Below, piece after piece: positions 9,072-18,773 of a stretch of DNA of 64,000 nucleotides. Both the position numbers and the translations under genes were made by a program. Every line of letters begins with the position of its first letter. Positions within the stretch are counted from its first letter, which is position 1. The notes under the pieces were generated by a model. It was not told where the DNA came from and did no database searches. It saw only the letters and a list, made by a program, of their open reading frames with translations. Where the stretch lies: the NCBI RefSeq assembly GCF_963576675.1, contig NC_088910.1, forward strand, positions 106,358,807 through 106,422,806. Direction: 5' to 3'. This DNA is from Euphorbia lathyris (Eukaryota > Streptophyta > Magnoliopsida > Malpighiales > Euphorbiaceae).

Positions 9072-11776
9072 CTACTTCTTCTTTTTCTGAGCCGAGTGAT
9101 CATCTTGAACAATTCCTTTGCCTTTCTCTTTATTCCCTGAAGCATTACCTGCAGGCTGAGTTCCTTTTTGACTTGTCTCCCCCGTTTTGCCATCATCGGG
9201 TTTGTAGAGGAAGGTTTCATTTCGAGCTGCAGATGAGAGATAATGGGAGTAGCGCTGAAGCTTCTTAGTGCTTTCACCCAAGCCATCAATTACTGGTACA
9301 CTATCATCCTGGACATGCCTAGGAACCCGAAGGGAGCTGCTGATCATGCTAAGGAGGCATTCATGGGATTTGCTGAGCCAGGTGAGCGAGGCGGTGAGCT
9401 GACCAAACGATTGATGGTACATTTTGAGCAAGGCAGAATCATAAAACATCCGCTGAGCATTGTTGATGCGCATTGCCTTCATTATAGCTTGTGAAAAGCT
9501 CATGAGTTCACTGTTGGAGACTGGATCAACATCCATCTGTGCTCTATCTATGTTGAGGAGTCTGACAGCTTCACTTAGTTGGTCAATAGTACACTGAGAA
9601 TAGGAGGATACTAAGTCACGTGTACTGGTCAGCTCGGCATTAAGCTTGGTGAAGCATTGTTGAAGTTCGGCAGAGGTGGCAAACTCAGCATTGCCGGGTG
9701 TACTAAATTTGGTCAGCTCAGCATTTAGCTTGGTAAAGCAGTCTTGCAACTCAGCAGAGGTAGCAGACTCAGGATTAGCAGTTGTGCTAGAGGTGGTCAG
9801 TTCCGCTGATAGCTTAGCAAAATAGCTTTGAAGCTCAGTGGAAGTGGCATACCCTGGATTGACTTCTGACAGTTGATGAATTTTGCCTTCAAGCGAATTC
9901 ATATGGGTTGCCATTGTCAGCATCATTTCAGTCAGTTTGGCTATATGGCCTTGATTTGGTTACTGAGTTTGAACCGCAGTAATAACACTGACCAGATCCT
10001 TAAGGCCTCGGAGTTCATTTAGAAGCTGAGTAATACCTGATAGTTGAGAGGACTCAGCTTGAGTGGATTGGTGTGCATCAGCTTGAAGAGGTGAAGTTGA
10101 AACAAGAGGTGTGCCACCTGGAGCAGCTTGGATTGGATCTTCAGGGTTTTTGGCTTGTTCCTCATCCTGAGTAACAGAGGCTTGTTTTTCTACAGGATTT
10201 TCTGGTGGTGACTCAGTCTCATTCGAGAAGTACTGGAACTGGATTGTGGAGAGATCGGTTTCAAGCTCATCAATAGGAAAGTCGTCCATAAGATCAATTT
10301 GCTTTTGCGCCTTCTTCTTAAGTCTTCGTCGTGTCAGAGCTTTTGGGGATGAAGGGTCAGTTTGAATTTCGTCGCTGGACTCAGTAGCAACTGTCTCCTC
10401 TTCTACAAGTTGCTCAATATGACCCTCAACATCATTACTTTCTCTTTTTCCCTGCTCAGCATCATCCTGAGATTTCTCAACATTGGTATCTTCTTCCTGC
10501 TCAGTATTAACTTCTTCCTCAGCATGAGTTTCATCTACAGCTTGTTGCTCAGTTCCTTTCTCAGCTGCTTCGTCTAGGTTAGTTCCATGACCTATAGAGA
10601 TAGCCTCATCGAGTGGTGCAGTTTCAACTATTTGTAAGGTGTTAACCTTCTTCCTTTTCATCAAAAGGGATTCAGGGGTTTCCTCTTCATCCTGAGGCTC
10701 TTCTTGCCTTTTTCTCTTCTCTGCTAACTCAGCTTGCTCTTTAGCCTTGTCAGCTTTAGCTTTTTCCTGAGACACAAGTCTCACCTTTTTGGGGACAGCA
10801 TGGATGTCTTTAGAGCAGGTTTCAAGAGCCTTCCTCTTCTTCTTCTTCTGCTCAGGCTGAGCTATCTTAGGAGACTCAGTATGAGTCTCCACTTCTTTTT
10901 CAGGTTCATGTTCAAGCTCAGCATCTGGTTGCTCAGCTTCTTCATCTTCCTCAGCATCTCCAGCTCCTTCATATCCTTTCAAGGGTTGATTGTATAACAG
11001 TCCATCCAGCAGAACTGCAGTGATTTCACTCCCCAAGCTACTTGTTTCATTTTTCGTCTCGATCTGCTTGTCTTCGAGAATTTTTGTGATTAGAGATCCC
11101 AAGCGAAGTTTCTTACCACCTCGTTGAAGAGCTCCAACTAGGAAGACGGGAAGGTTGAGTGGAGTGTAGGTCAGCATGTGCCAGATGAAGCACTGCTCGA
11201 AGTTGGAGGCAGATGAAGCTGAGCTGAGTTTGGGGAAGATAAAGTTGGTCAGCATGTAGTGGGCCATCTTTTGTTCTTTACCCATACAGGTGCTGGGTAT
11301 TTCACCCTTATGATCATTGGGTTTACAGAACCCCTTGAGCTTCTCAGCCGTGTCTTTTGGCACTTTCTCCTTTGTTGTTCTAAACTCAATTCCTTCGTCT
11401 GGTAAATCTAGTAAGGTGGCTAGATATGCAGGAGTGACAATGATTTTCTGACCTTTAACCGTGGTCTCCAAATAATCAGAGTCATCTTCATCAACATATA
11501 GATTTGAGTAGAATTCCCGTACTAACCTAGGGTAGGTTATTCCCGAGAGAGATAAGAGACCAGTCCACTTGTTCTTCTCGATCCAGTCACAAAAGGGCTT
11601 CTCAGAGGTGACGAATCCTGGAGAGAACCATCTGCATTTCAGAACCTCCAGATTGTTGACCTTTTTGTGTACTTTGATCATTTTCCTTTCTATTTGCGTC
11701 GAAGGACCCGCGTGGTCAGCCTGAGTGGGTTTGTTTGAGGTTTGAGTTTTAGGGGTTTTGTCTTTCCGGAAGCCAT
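9072..11776 (-). pseudogene. Element C accessory ORF in the env-like position
   Basis: A long ORF downstream of pol and separate from it. The start is ATG 11776-11774 (MASGKTK...). A one-base loss near 11760 shifts the frame, after which 573 codons are open from 11681. A TAA at 9959-9957 (CAA in the sister copy, element B) separates the last 284 codons. The N-terminal third has WFSPGFVTSEKPFCDWI, YPRLVREFYSNL and RLGSLITKIL, shared with the accessory ORF of B and partly with those of D and H; it resembles the family called putative plant transposon protein. The middle is highly charged with nuclear-localisation-like clusters (KKKKRKAL, RRRLKKKA). The C-terminal part holds three 28-residue repeats. 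No signal peptide or clear membrane segment is visible, so a true envelope role is not supported. Confidence 0.8.
9616..9867 (-). repeat. 84-bp coding tandem repeat, three units
   Basis: Three units of 28 residues around the block ATSAELQ.CFTKLNAELT, with starts 84 bp apart (9637, 9721, 9805). Element B has one unit at the same place, so the array expanded in C or contracted in B. Confidence 0.82.
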
Positions 11777-11865
11777 TGTTGAAGGTTTTGAGGTTTTAAG
11801 GAGAGAGAGAAGTTCGATTGCAGGAGATTACAAGCGTAAAGAGTGAAGAGTGGGGATTCTTCCAC

Positions 11866-11875
11866 TTTTTATATA
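11866..11875 (-). promoter_or_regulatory. Internal TATA box before the accessory ORF of C
   Basis: The - strand reads TATATAAAAA about 97 bp upstream of the accessory ATG. The following bases, AGTGGAAGAATCCCCACTC, match the equivalent stretch in element B (25469-25487) at 17 of 19 positions, although the rest of the gap is poorly conserved. Promoter function is inferred. Confidence 0.6.
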
Positions 11876-12111
11876 GATTTACGGCGGCCCTTATTCATTA
11901 ACTAGCCGTTTTACCTAGGGATGTTCAACCGACAAAGATTCTGTCATTTATGACATCTTCGGGTCATGGGATTTGCCATTAATGTGCGTCTTTCCAAGGT
12001 GCCAGAGGTTACACGTGTAGGTTCATTTTACGCGAGTGGGTTTTTTTTGATTTTTCTAGAATTCGAAGCATTCGTGATGTTGAGTGCCCATGTTTTGTCT
12101 ATCTCTAAATA

Positions 12112-12240
12112 ACTCAGCATACGTTTGAGCACTCAGTATGTGCTTCTACTCAGCATAAGATGAAGACTCAATATGTCTATCTACTCAGCATAGGATATTT
12201 ACTCAACATTTGTATCTACTCAGTATAACCACTCAATGTT
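12112..12240 (-). repeat. Array of ACTCAGCAT words between pol and accessory ORF of C
   Basis: Eight copies of ACTCA(G/A)(C/T)AT start at 12112, 12131, 12148, 12166, 12183, 12201, 12218 and 12231, a period of 17-19 bp apart from the last. Looser copies follow to about 12360. In element orientation the word is ATGCTGAGT. It stands upstream of the internal TATA box. Confidence 0.75.
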
Positions 12241-12383
12241 TATGTCTATTTAGCATGAGGTTATTTTTCTATTTTTAAACTTAATAGAGAGTAGATATTT
12301 ATTGTTAATTTACTTAGCATGGCATTTGCACATTCATTCAAATTTCCACTCAGTATAGCAGTCATTCAATCATACAGAATTAT

Positions 12384-12839
12384 TTAGAGTGGATTTGACA
12401 TACCAATGGCTTCCCTCAGTATATTGAATTGTTCTCGTGCTAAGGGCTTAGTGAAGATATCTGCAAGCTGATCATTTGTTGGCACATAGGTCAGCTTGAT
12501 CTCATCTTTTAGTACATGGTCTCTGATGAAGTGATGCCTTATGCTAACATGCTTCATCCTGCTGTGTTGGACTGGATTCTTAGATAGATCAATGACACTT
12601 TTGTTGTCGCATTTGATCTCTATTGTCTTTGTTTTGACTCCATAATCCTCAAGCTGTTGCTTTATCCATAGGACTTGTGCAACACAGCTTCCAGCAGCCA
12701 CGTACTCAGCTTCAGTTGTAGACAGAGCTACGGATGATTGCTTCTTACTGAACCAAGATACTAGACAGCTTCCAAGGAAATGACATCCTCCCGAAGTACT
12801 CTTCCGTTTTAGCTTATCTCGTCCATAGTCAGCATCAGT
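12384..12839 (-). pseudogene. Element C RNase H
   Basis: The C-terminal RNase H domain follows a TAA near 12840 (TAT, Tyr, expected in GYTDADYG). Blocks seen are TDADYGRDKLKRKSTSGG, VSWFSKKQSSVALSTTEAEY, IEIKCDNKSVIDLSKNPVQH and PTNDQLADIFTKPLAREQF. It ends naturally at MSNPL. It is otherwise open and closely matches 24547-25062 of element B. Confidence 0.9.
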
Positions 12840-14249
12840 TTATCCAATGAGTGTGAAGTCATTTGAGGTTGGATACCATAGACCTGCATCAACTGAGCTT
12901 TGCAAGTATCTAAAAATTCTTTTCACAGCTGTTAGATGAGATTCCCTAGGATCAGCTTGATATCTAGCACAATAGCATACTGAGTATTGAATATCCGGTC
13001 TACTAGCAGTGAGATAGAGTAAAGAACCTATCATACCTCGATAGAGTTTACTATCAACTGACTTACTTTTCTCATCCTTGCATAGGACAGTATCAGTACC
13101 CATGGGGGTTGATATTGGTTTGCAATCTACCATGCTGAATTTCTTTAACATTTCCTTGGTGTACTTAGACTGACTTATAAAGATGCCATTCTTACCTTGC
13201 TTGATTTGAAGTCCAAGGAAGAAGTTGAGTTCACCCATCATTGACATTTCAAACTCAGTTTGCATCTGTTGGCTAAATTCTTTGCACAAGGACTCGTTAG
13301 TAGCACCAAATATTATATCATCTACGTATATATGTGCAAGTAGGGTATGTTTACCCTTTTTCTTAATAAACAAGGTTGTGTCAGCTTTTCCTCTGACATA
13401 GTTCCTGGTCAGCAGGAAATTGGTCAACCTCTCATACCAAGCTCTTGGAGCTTGTTTCAGGCCATATAAGGCCTTTTTGAGTTTATAAACGTGGTTTGGA
13501 AACTTTGAGTCTTCAAACCCAGGAGGTTGATTAACATATACCTCTTCGTTTATAAGGCCATTAAGAAATGCACTTTTCATATCCATTTGGTATAGTTTAA
13601 AATTCATAAAACTAGCATAGGCACACAATATACGTATAGCTTCTAGCCTAGCAACAGGTGCAAATGTTTCTCCATAGTCTATACCTTCTTGCTGACTATA
13701 GCCTTGGGCTACAAGTCGAGCTTTGTTTCTAATCACATTTCCATGCTCATCTAGTTTATTTCTAAAGACCCACTTGGTTCCTATGGGCTTTTGATTCCTA
13801 GGTCTAGGTACTAGATCCCATACCTCATTTCTGGTGAATTGATCAAGTTCTTCTTGCATGGCATTTATCCAATATTCATCTTGCTCAGCATCAGCAAAAT
13901 TCTTTGGCTCAAGCATTGAGACGAAGGCAACATTGCTAAGGTATTTTCTAAGCTAATCTCTGGTCATCAACTTGTTGTTGGCAGCATCAAGAATGGCCTG
14001 TTCTGTATGTCCTCTTGGGATCTTTATTTCCTTGGGCAATGTTGAGTCGTTTGGAAGAGGTGTTTCTACAATCTCTACAGGATTAGATTGGTCAGCAAAT
14101 GATATTTCAATTTCTTGCTTACCTTGGGTCAGCTCCTGTATAGATGACACAAAGGCTTCTGGTTTATCAGCGGAAGCTGAGCTTGGTTCATCTTCTTCAG
14201 GCTGAGCTGGCTTACATGTAGGGTCAGTTTCATCGAACTCAACATGCAC
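12840..14249 (-). pseudogene. Element C reverse transcriptase with N-terminal linker
   Basis: An acidic linker (HVEFDETDPTCKPAQPEEDE) leads to the conserved pre-RT block (IPRGHTEQAILDAANNKLMT). A TAG near 13953, probably from CAG, separates it from RT. The RT core is open for 358 codons: [66 protein letters not shown] and [20 protein letters not shown]. The catalytic Asp pair is present. RT from this copy is intact apart from flanking stops. Confidence 0.92.
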
Positions 14250-15516
14250 AGACTCTTCTACAACCTAAGTTCTTTTGTTAAATACTCTATATGCTTTACT
14301 GTTTGTTGAGTACCCTAAAAAGATCGCCTCGTCAGCTTTAGCATCAAATTTATCAAGGTTGTCTTTTGTATTGAGTATAAAGCATTTACACCCAAAGGCA
14401 CGAAAGTATCCAATGTTGGGCTTTCGTCCTTTCCAAAGCTCATATGGGGTTTTCTTAAGTATAGGTCTAACTAGACCCCTATTCAGTATGTAACATGCCG
14501 TGTGAACAGCTTCACCCCAGAAGTACTTTGGAAGCCTATTTTCACTCAGCATTGTCCTAGCTATTTCGAGAATAGTTCTATTTTTCCTTTCAACGACCCC
14601 ATTTTGTTGAGGTGTTTTAGGAGCAGAGAAGTTGTGGTCAATACCACTGGTTTCACAGAATTCATCAAACTGTTGGTTTTTGAATTCTCCACCATTGTCG
14701 CTTCTAATGTGAGCTACTCTTAGGTCTTTGTCATTTTCAAGCTTTTTAATCAGTGTGGTAAACATCTCAAAAGTTTCATCCTTGCTGCTCAGCAAGATGA
14801 TCCAAGTGTACCGAGAGAAATCATCTACAATAACCAAGGAAAATTTCTTACCTCCCAAGCTGAGTGGCTGGATAGGTCCGAAAAGATCCAAGTGTAGTAA
14901 TTCCAATGGTCTTTTGGTTGAGACAATATTTTTGCTATGAAATGACTTTTTAGTTTGTTTGCCTTGCTGACAAGCTTTACACAGTTGATCTTTTTCAAAC
15001 TTTAATTTGGGTAATCCCTCAAATAATTGCTTTCTAGCTAATTTGGCAAGAAGGTCCATGCTGACATGCCCAAGTCTTCTATGCCATAGCCAGGAGTTGT
15101 CCTCTCTAGACACCAAGCATATGTTTTTAGAAAACTGTTTTTCTAGGTTTAACATGTATACATTTTCTACACGAGGGGCAGTTAGAATCAATTCATTTGT
15201 ATTTCCCTCGAGTATTTGACACTTAGTATCATCAAATACAACCTTTCTACCGCTCTTGCAAAGCTGAGCTACACTCAGCAGATTGTATTTGAGACCTTTA
15301 ACTAAGGAGACAGACTCAATAGTTGGGTTACCTCCGATAGTACCTGAGCTGACTATCTTACCCTTCTTGTTGTCTCCAAAGCTTACACTTCCACCTCGTT
15401 TAAGCTCTAGTGTGATGAACTGAGTTTCATCACTTGTCATATGCCTTGAGCATGCGCTGTCTATATACCATAGTTTTGACTTCTCCACGCATGTCAATCT
15501 GACCTTTCAGTTTAAA
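14250..15516 (-). pseudogene. Element C protease and integrase
   Basis: This follows gag across an in-frame TAG in the family consensus. Here a one-base insertion relative to B puts it in another frame. The protease active site reads WYIDSACSRHM; DSA replaces the usual DSG in both SIRE-like copies. Integrase has HRRLGHVSMDLLAKL and CKACQQGK (zinc), then LDLFGP, IRSDNGGEF and QQNGVVERKNRTILE (D, D, E). A TAG near 14265 before VVEESVHVEF is probably from CAG. The frame is otherwise open for about 410 codons. Confidence 0.9.
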
Positions 15517-17310
15517 CTATTCATTTTTAGGTACCCAATTCCTTTTGGGTCCTTTCTTGTTAGTATAAACAGGTGCAAAATCATATTTTAACTTGTGACG
15601 GCATACTTTTATGGTGTGGCCTGGCTTACCACAGAAATCACAAAAAGGTACCCTTTGTGGGTTGAACTGAGTATGGTCAGCATTATTGTGTTGGGCATGC
15701 CAACATACTTTTGTGGTATGCCCTTTTCTTCCGCAGAAGTCACATTGGACAATCCGCTTGTTATGCCAACACACATCCTTTGTGTGTCCCCTTTTTCCAC
15801 AACACCCACATTGAGTAAATTGCTTATGCTGACTAGTATTTGCGTACTCAGCATGGGGTTTATTTCTATTTGAGCCCTTCCCTTGACTCTGTAACATTGT
15901 GATATCCTTTCTAAGTTTCTTTGACTCAGATTGAACCTCTGTGACAAACTTATGTAAGATTTGCATGTTGGTATGCAAGTCAGAGTTGTCCTGGAGAAGA
16001 TATCGGAGGTCACTCAGTTTGACCTCTTCAATCTCATCACAGCGCCTGCTGAGTGCCTTAATCTTTTTGTTACACTTCTTAGTTAGTGTATATAAGTCAC
16101 TCAGGGCATTTACCATTTCATTTCTAAGCAAAAGTAAGGATGTTACCTCATTGTTGTTTTCCTCCTGCTCAGAATCTTCAGAGAGGTCAGCTTGCTCAGA
16201 TTGGGATTGGTCAGCTCCATCATCTGCCATGAAACATATGTTAGCTGTTTCATTTTGCTCAGCTTCGGATGATGTTGACACATCACTGTCACTCCATGTG
16301 GCTACCATAGCCTTTTTGCTTCCCTTCTTCTCCTTTTTGAGGTTGGGACAGCTTGACTTGATGTGCCCAGTTTGATGACACTCAAAGCATGTGACAGACT
16401 TCGAGCTGTCCTTCTTGTACTTGTGACTTGACTCGGCTTTATACTTGTCATTTCTTCTAAATGACCTTTTGCCGTTTCTATCATTCCTTCTTAACAGCTT
16501 CTTCATCTTTCTGGTGAACATGGCTATTTCCTCATCATCAGTTGACTCAGCTTCAGTCGAGTCAGCTTTCTTGACAAGTGACTTTTGTTTCTTATCTTTT
16601 GATTTTTCTTTCTCTTTAGCTTCAAAGTTTTTCATAGAGATTTCATGGGTCAGCAGGGATCCGATCAGCTCATCATATTTATAGGTAGTCAAGTCTTGAG
16701 CTTCTTCTACGGCTGTTTTCTTTACTTGCCAACTCTTAGGCAGACTTCTCAGAATTTTCTTCACCTGTTCCTCTTCAGTGAAGTTCTTTCCAAGCCTTTT
16801 TAGCTCGTTTATAATATTTGTGAACCTTGCATTCATTTCTGAGATGTCTTCATTCTCATTCATCTCAAACAGCTCGTAGAGTCTCATATGTTGATTGACG
16901 TTAGACTCCTTAACTTTGCTTGTGCCTTCATAGGTTACTTCAAGCTTCTTCCAAATCTCCTGTGCTGACTCGCAACCTGAAATCTTATTGTATTCTGCAG
17001 CATCTAACACACAGTGAAACATGTTTATAGCCGAAGCATTATTTTGTAATTTTCTGAGGTCATCCTCTGTCCACTCAGCCTCACTTTTAACAATTTTCTC
17101 ATCGTTAACAGTTTTGTATGGAACATGTGGACCTTGAACAATTGCAAGCCATGCACTCATGTTTGTGGCTTGAATAAAGTTTTTCATCCTATTCTTCCAG
17201 AATGTATAATTTGACCCAAAGAATAGGGGAGGTCTAGTGATTGATAGTCCCTCAGGGAGTATCTGTGTTGTTTGGTTTCCTGGAAGGAACCGAGTGCTAT
17301 TCTCACCCAT
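15517..17310 (-). CDS. Element C gag, intact, four zinc knuckles
   Basis: This 597-residue nucleocapsid/capsid polyprotein starts MGENSTRFLPGNQ about 50 bp after the primer site. The N-terminal half is the UBN2-type Copia gag fold (FWKNRMKNFIQATNMSAWLA, NEDISEMNARFTNIINELKR, KILRSLPKSW). A CCHC knuckle, CFECHQTGHIKSSC, follows near residue 310. Unusually, three more close to the C terminus read CGCCGKRGHTKDVC, CDFCGRKGHTTKVC and CDFCGKPGHTIKVC. An acidic Ser-rich and coiled segment lies between. It ends WVPKNE, then TAG (15519-15517), the same stop as in B. This is the only fully open gag in the window. Role: packaging of element RNA; cytoplasmic particles expected. Confidence 0.93.
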   Translation of the reverse strand: MGENSTRFLPGNQTTQILPEGLSITRPPLFFGSNYTFWKNRMKNFIQATNMSAWLAIVQGPHVPYKTVNDEKIVKSEAEWTEDDLRKLQNNASAINMFHCVLDAAEYNKISGCESAQEIWKKLEVTYEGTSKVKESNVNQHMRLYELFEMNENEDISEMNARFTNIINELKRLGKNFTEEEQVKKILRSLPKSWQVKKTAVEEAQDLTTYKYDELIGSLLTHEISMKNFEAKEKEKSKDKKQKSLVKKADSTEAESTDDEEIAMFTRKMKKLLRRNDRNGKRSFRRNDKYKAESSHKYKKDSSKSVTCFECHQTGHIKSSCPNLKKEKKGSKKAMVATWSDSDVSTSSEAEQNETANICFMADDGADQSQSEQADLSEDSEQEENNNEVTSLLLLRNEMVNALSDLYTLTKKCNKKIKALSRRCDEIEEVKLSDLRYLLQDNSDLHTNMQILHKFVTEVQSESKKLRKDITMLQSQGKGSNRNKPHAEYANTSQHKQFTQCGCCGKRGHTKDVCWHNKRIVQCDFCGRKGHTTKVCWHAQHNNADHTQFNPQRVPFCDFCGKPGHTIKVCRHKLKYDFAPVYTNKKGPKRNWVPKNE

Positions 17311-17357
17311 TTTTAGGGATCAGCTCAAGATTGTCAAATCTTTGAGTAGTGAGCTTA

Positions 17358-17370
17358 GGCTCTGATATCA
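17358..17370 (-). other. Primer-binding site of element C, one mismatch
   Basis: The - strand reads TGATATCAGAGCC, against TGGTATCAGAGCC in elements B and F. The G-to-A change weakens the match to initiator Met tRNA. Confidence 0.85.
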
Positions 17371-17372
17371 CT

Positions 17373-18768
17373 TGTTGGTCCCTGGTAATTAGTTCCAAGG
17401 GGGGGGGTTAGGAACTAATATAACTTTTTCGCGTTTTAATTAAGCTGACTGGAAGTTATTTTGAGAGTTTATTAACTCAGCTTTTGGTCAGCTTGGTGAG
17501 ATATATTTCAAGACAGCTTTAGTCAGATGTTGACTAAAGTTGTTTTCTTGTGAGTTAAGAATTGACACTCTTGGAGGTCAGCTTCTAACTGAGCACCACT
17601 TATTTACTCAAGGTCAGCTTAGGCAATTTATATGCTGAGTAAATATAGCAAACAACACATACAATATAAGAGAGAGTTCAGAGATTACTCAGTATCACTT
17701 ATCCTGGTTCGGCCTCTCTGCCTACGTCCAGTCCCCAGAGTCCTCCGGGCTTTTTGAATCCAATACTGAGCTCTTTAACGGTAGAGCACAAACCAATTAC
17801 AAGGCAGTTGAATATGCAAGAGTACCTTCCTCTATTCGTCTACTCAACTCCTACTAAGTGCTACAACCCAACACCTAGATTTCTCTACCACTGAATGCTT
17901 ACAACCAGGCACTCAGCTTAACACTCTCAATATTCCTATTAATCACGAAACTTGTTCTTTTTATACTAAAGAACACTTTAGATGATTACACAACAATCAA
18001 TCTAGCATTTACACAGAGAATAGAAAAATTGGTGTAAGATCTTTTTGTATTTGAGTGCTTTCAAGATTTTCTCTCTTTTTATTTTTCTCTTGATGCTTCA
18101 GTAATGATCCAAGGTTCTTCATTGTCCTTTTATAGAAGGAAATTGCAGATTTGGATCCTTTGAATTGTTGTTACCGTTAACACCAAAATGGCTCTTTTGG
18201 GGAACAATTTCTGGTCAGCTTCAGACTGTTCCGCCATTCCCTTTCTCTGTTTTCTTCAGGCGTCAGGTTTGTCTTCTTGCGTTTGGCTTGTCTTTTTGTG
18301 CCAGTTGTCTTTTACCAATAATCCAATGACCCATGTCTCTTGGAATTAGTCTTTTGTGTGTCTTCGAGGTTCCAATTATTGCTGCAGAAGATTGGCAGAC
18401 TTTGTCCTTTAGTGAACGGATCCTTCATGCTGTCCTGACTGTCACAGCTTTATCTTTGGATGTTCAACTTCTGAGCTAAGTTCCTTCTTGGTCAGCTCCA
18501 TTCTGTTTAACCGCTTCTGAAGAAATCTTTAACTTTAGTCAGCTTCGTTTTGCTTCTGAGTTCTACTCCACTCCGCTTACATTGAGTTTCCGTTTTGCTC
18601 AGCTTTGCTTGTGCTGACTTTTGTCCTGTCTTTACTTTATATATATATTCTTGCACTCAATATTGAACAAACACATTAGTACAATTAAATCAAAGCATTT
18701 AAATTTAATTGCCTCTTAATCATGGATGATTTTGTCAAATCAAAATCTTGTGTAAAGGTGTTTCAACA
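17373..18768 (-). repeat. 5' LTR of element C
   Basis: A 1396-bp LTR adjoining the primer site; + strand termini are TGTTGGTCCC and TTTCAACA. The TATA box on the - strand (TATAAAAG) is at 18127-18134. It lacks the 81-bp repeats seen in the LTRs of B and F. Confidence 0.93.
18127..18134 (-). promoter_or_regulatory. TATA box of element C 5' LTR
   Basis: The - strand TATAAAAGGACAA matches the TATA context in the LTRs of B (31594) and F (37694). Confidence 0.65.
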
Positions 18769-18773
18769 CAGGA

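Larger units (their letters stand above)
6696..18768 (-). mobile_element. Copia element C (SIRE-like), - strand, inside the 5' LTR of B
   Basis: It is flanked by CAGGA (6691-6695 and 18769-18773). It belongs to the same family as B but lies in opposite orientation, so B's LTR now contains an inverted relative. LTR termini on the + strand are TGTTGGTCCC and TTTCAACA. Gag is intact. Pol has several point stops and the accessory ORF has one stop and one frameshift. It is the best-preserved SIRE-like copy in the window. Confidence 0.95.

Noticed and set aside
9072..11776. True envelope gene in element C
   Set aside because: The position suggests env, but no signal peptide, membrane span or Cys pattern is visible; it matches plant accessory ORFs instead.
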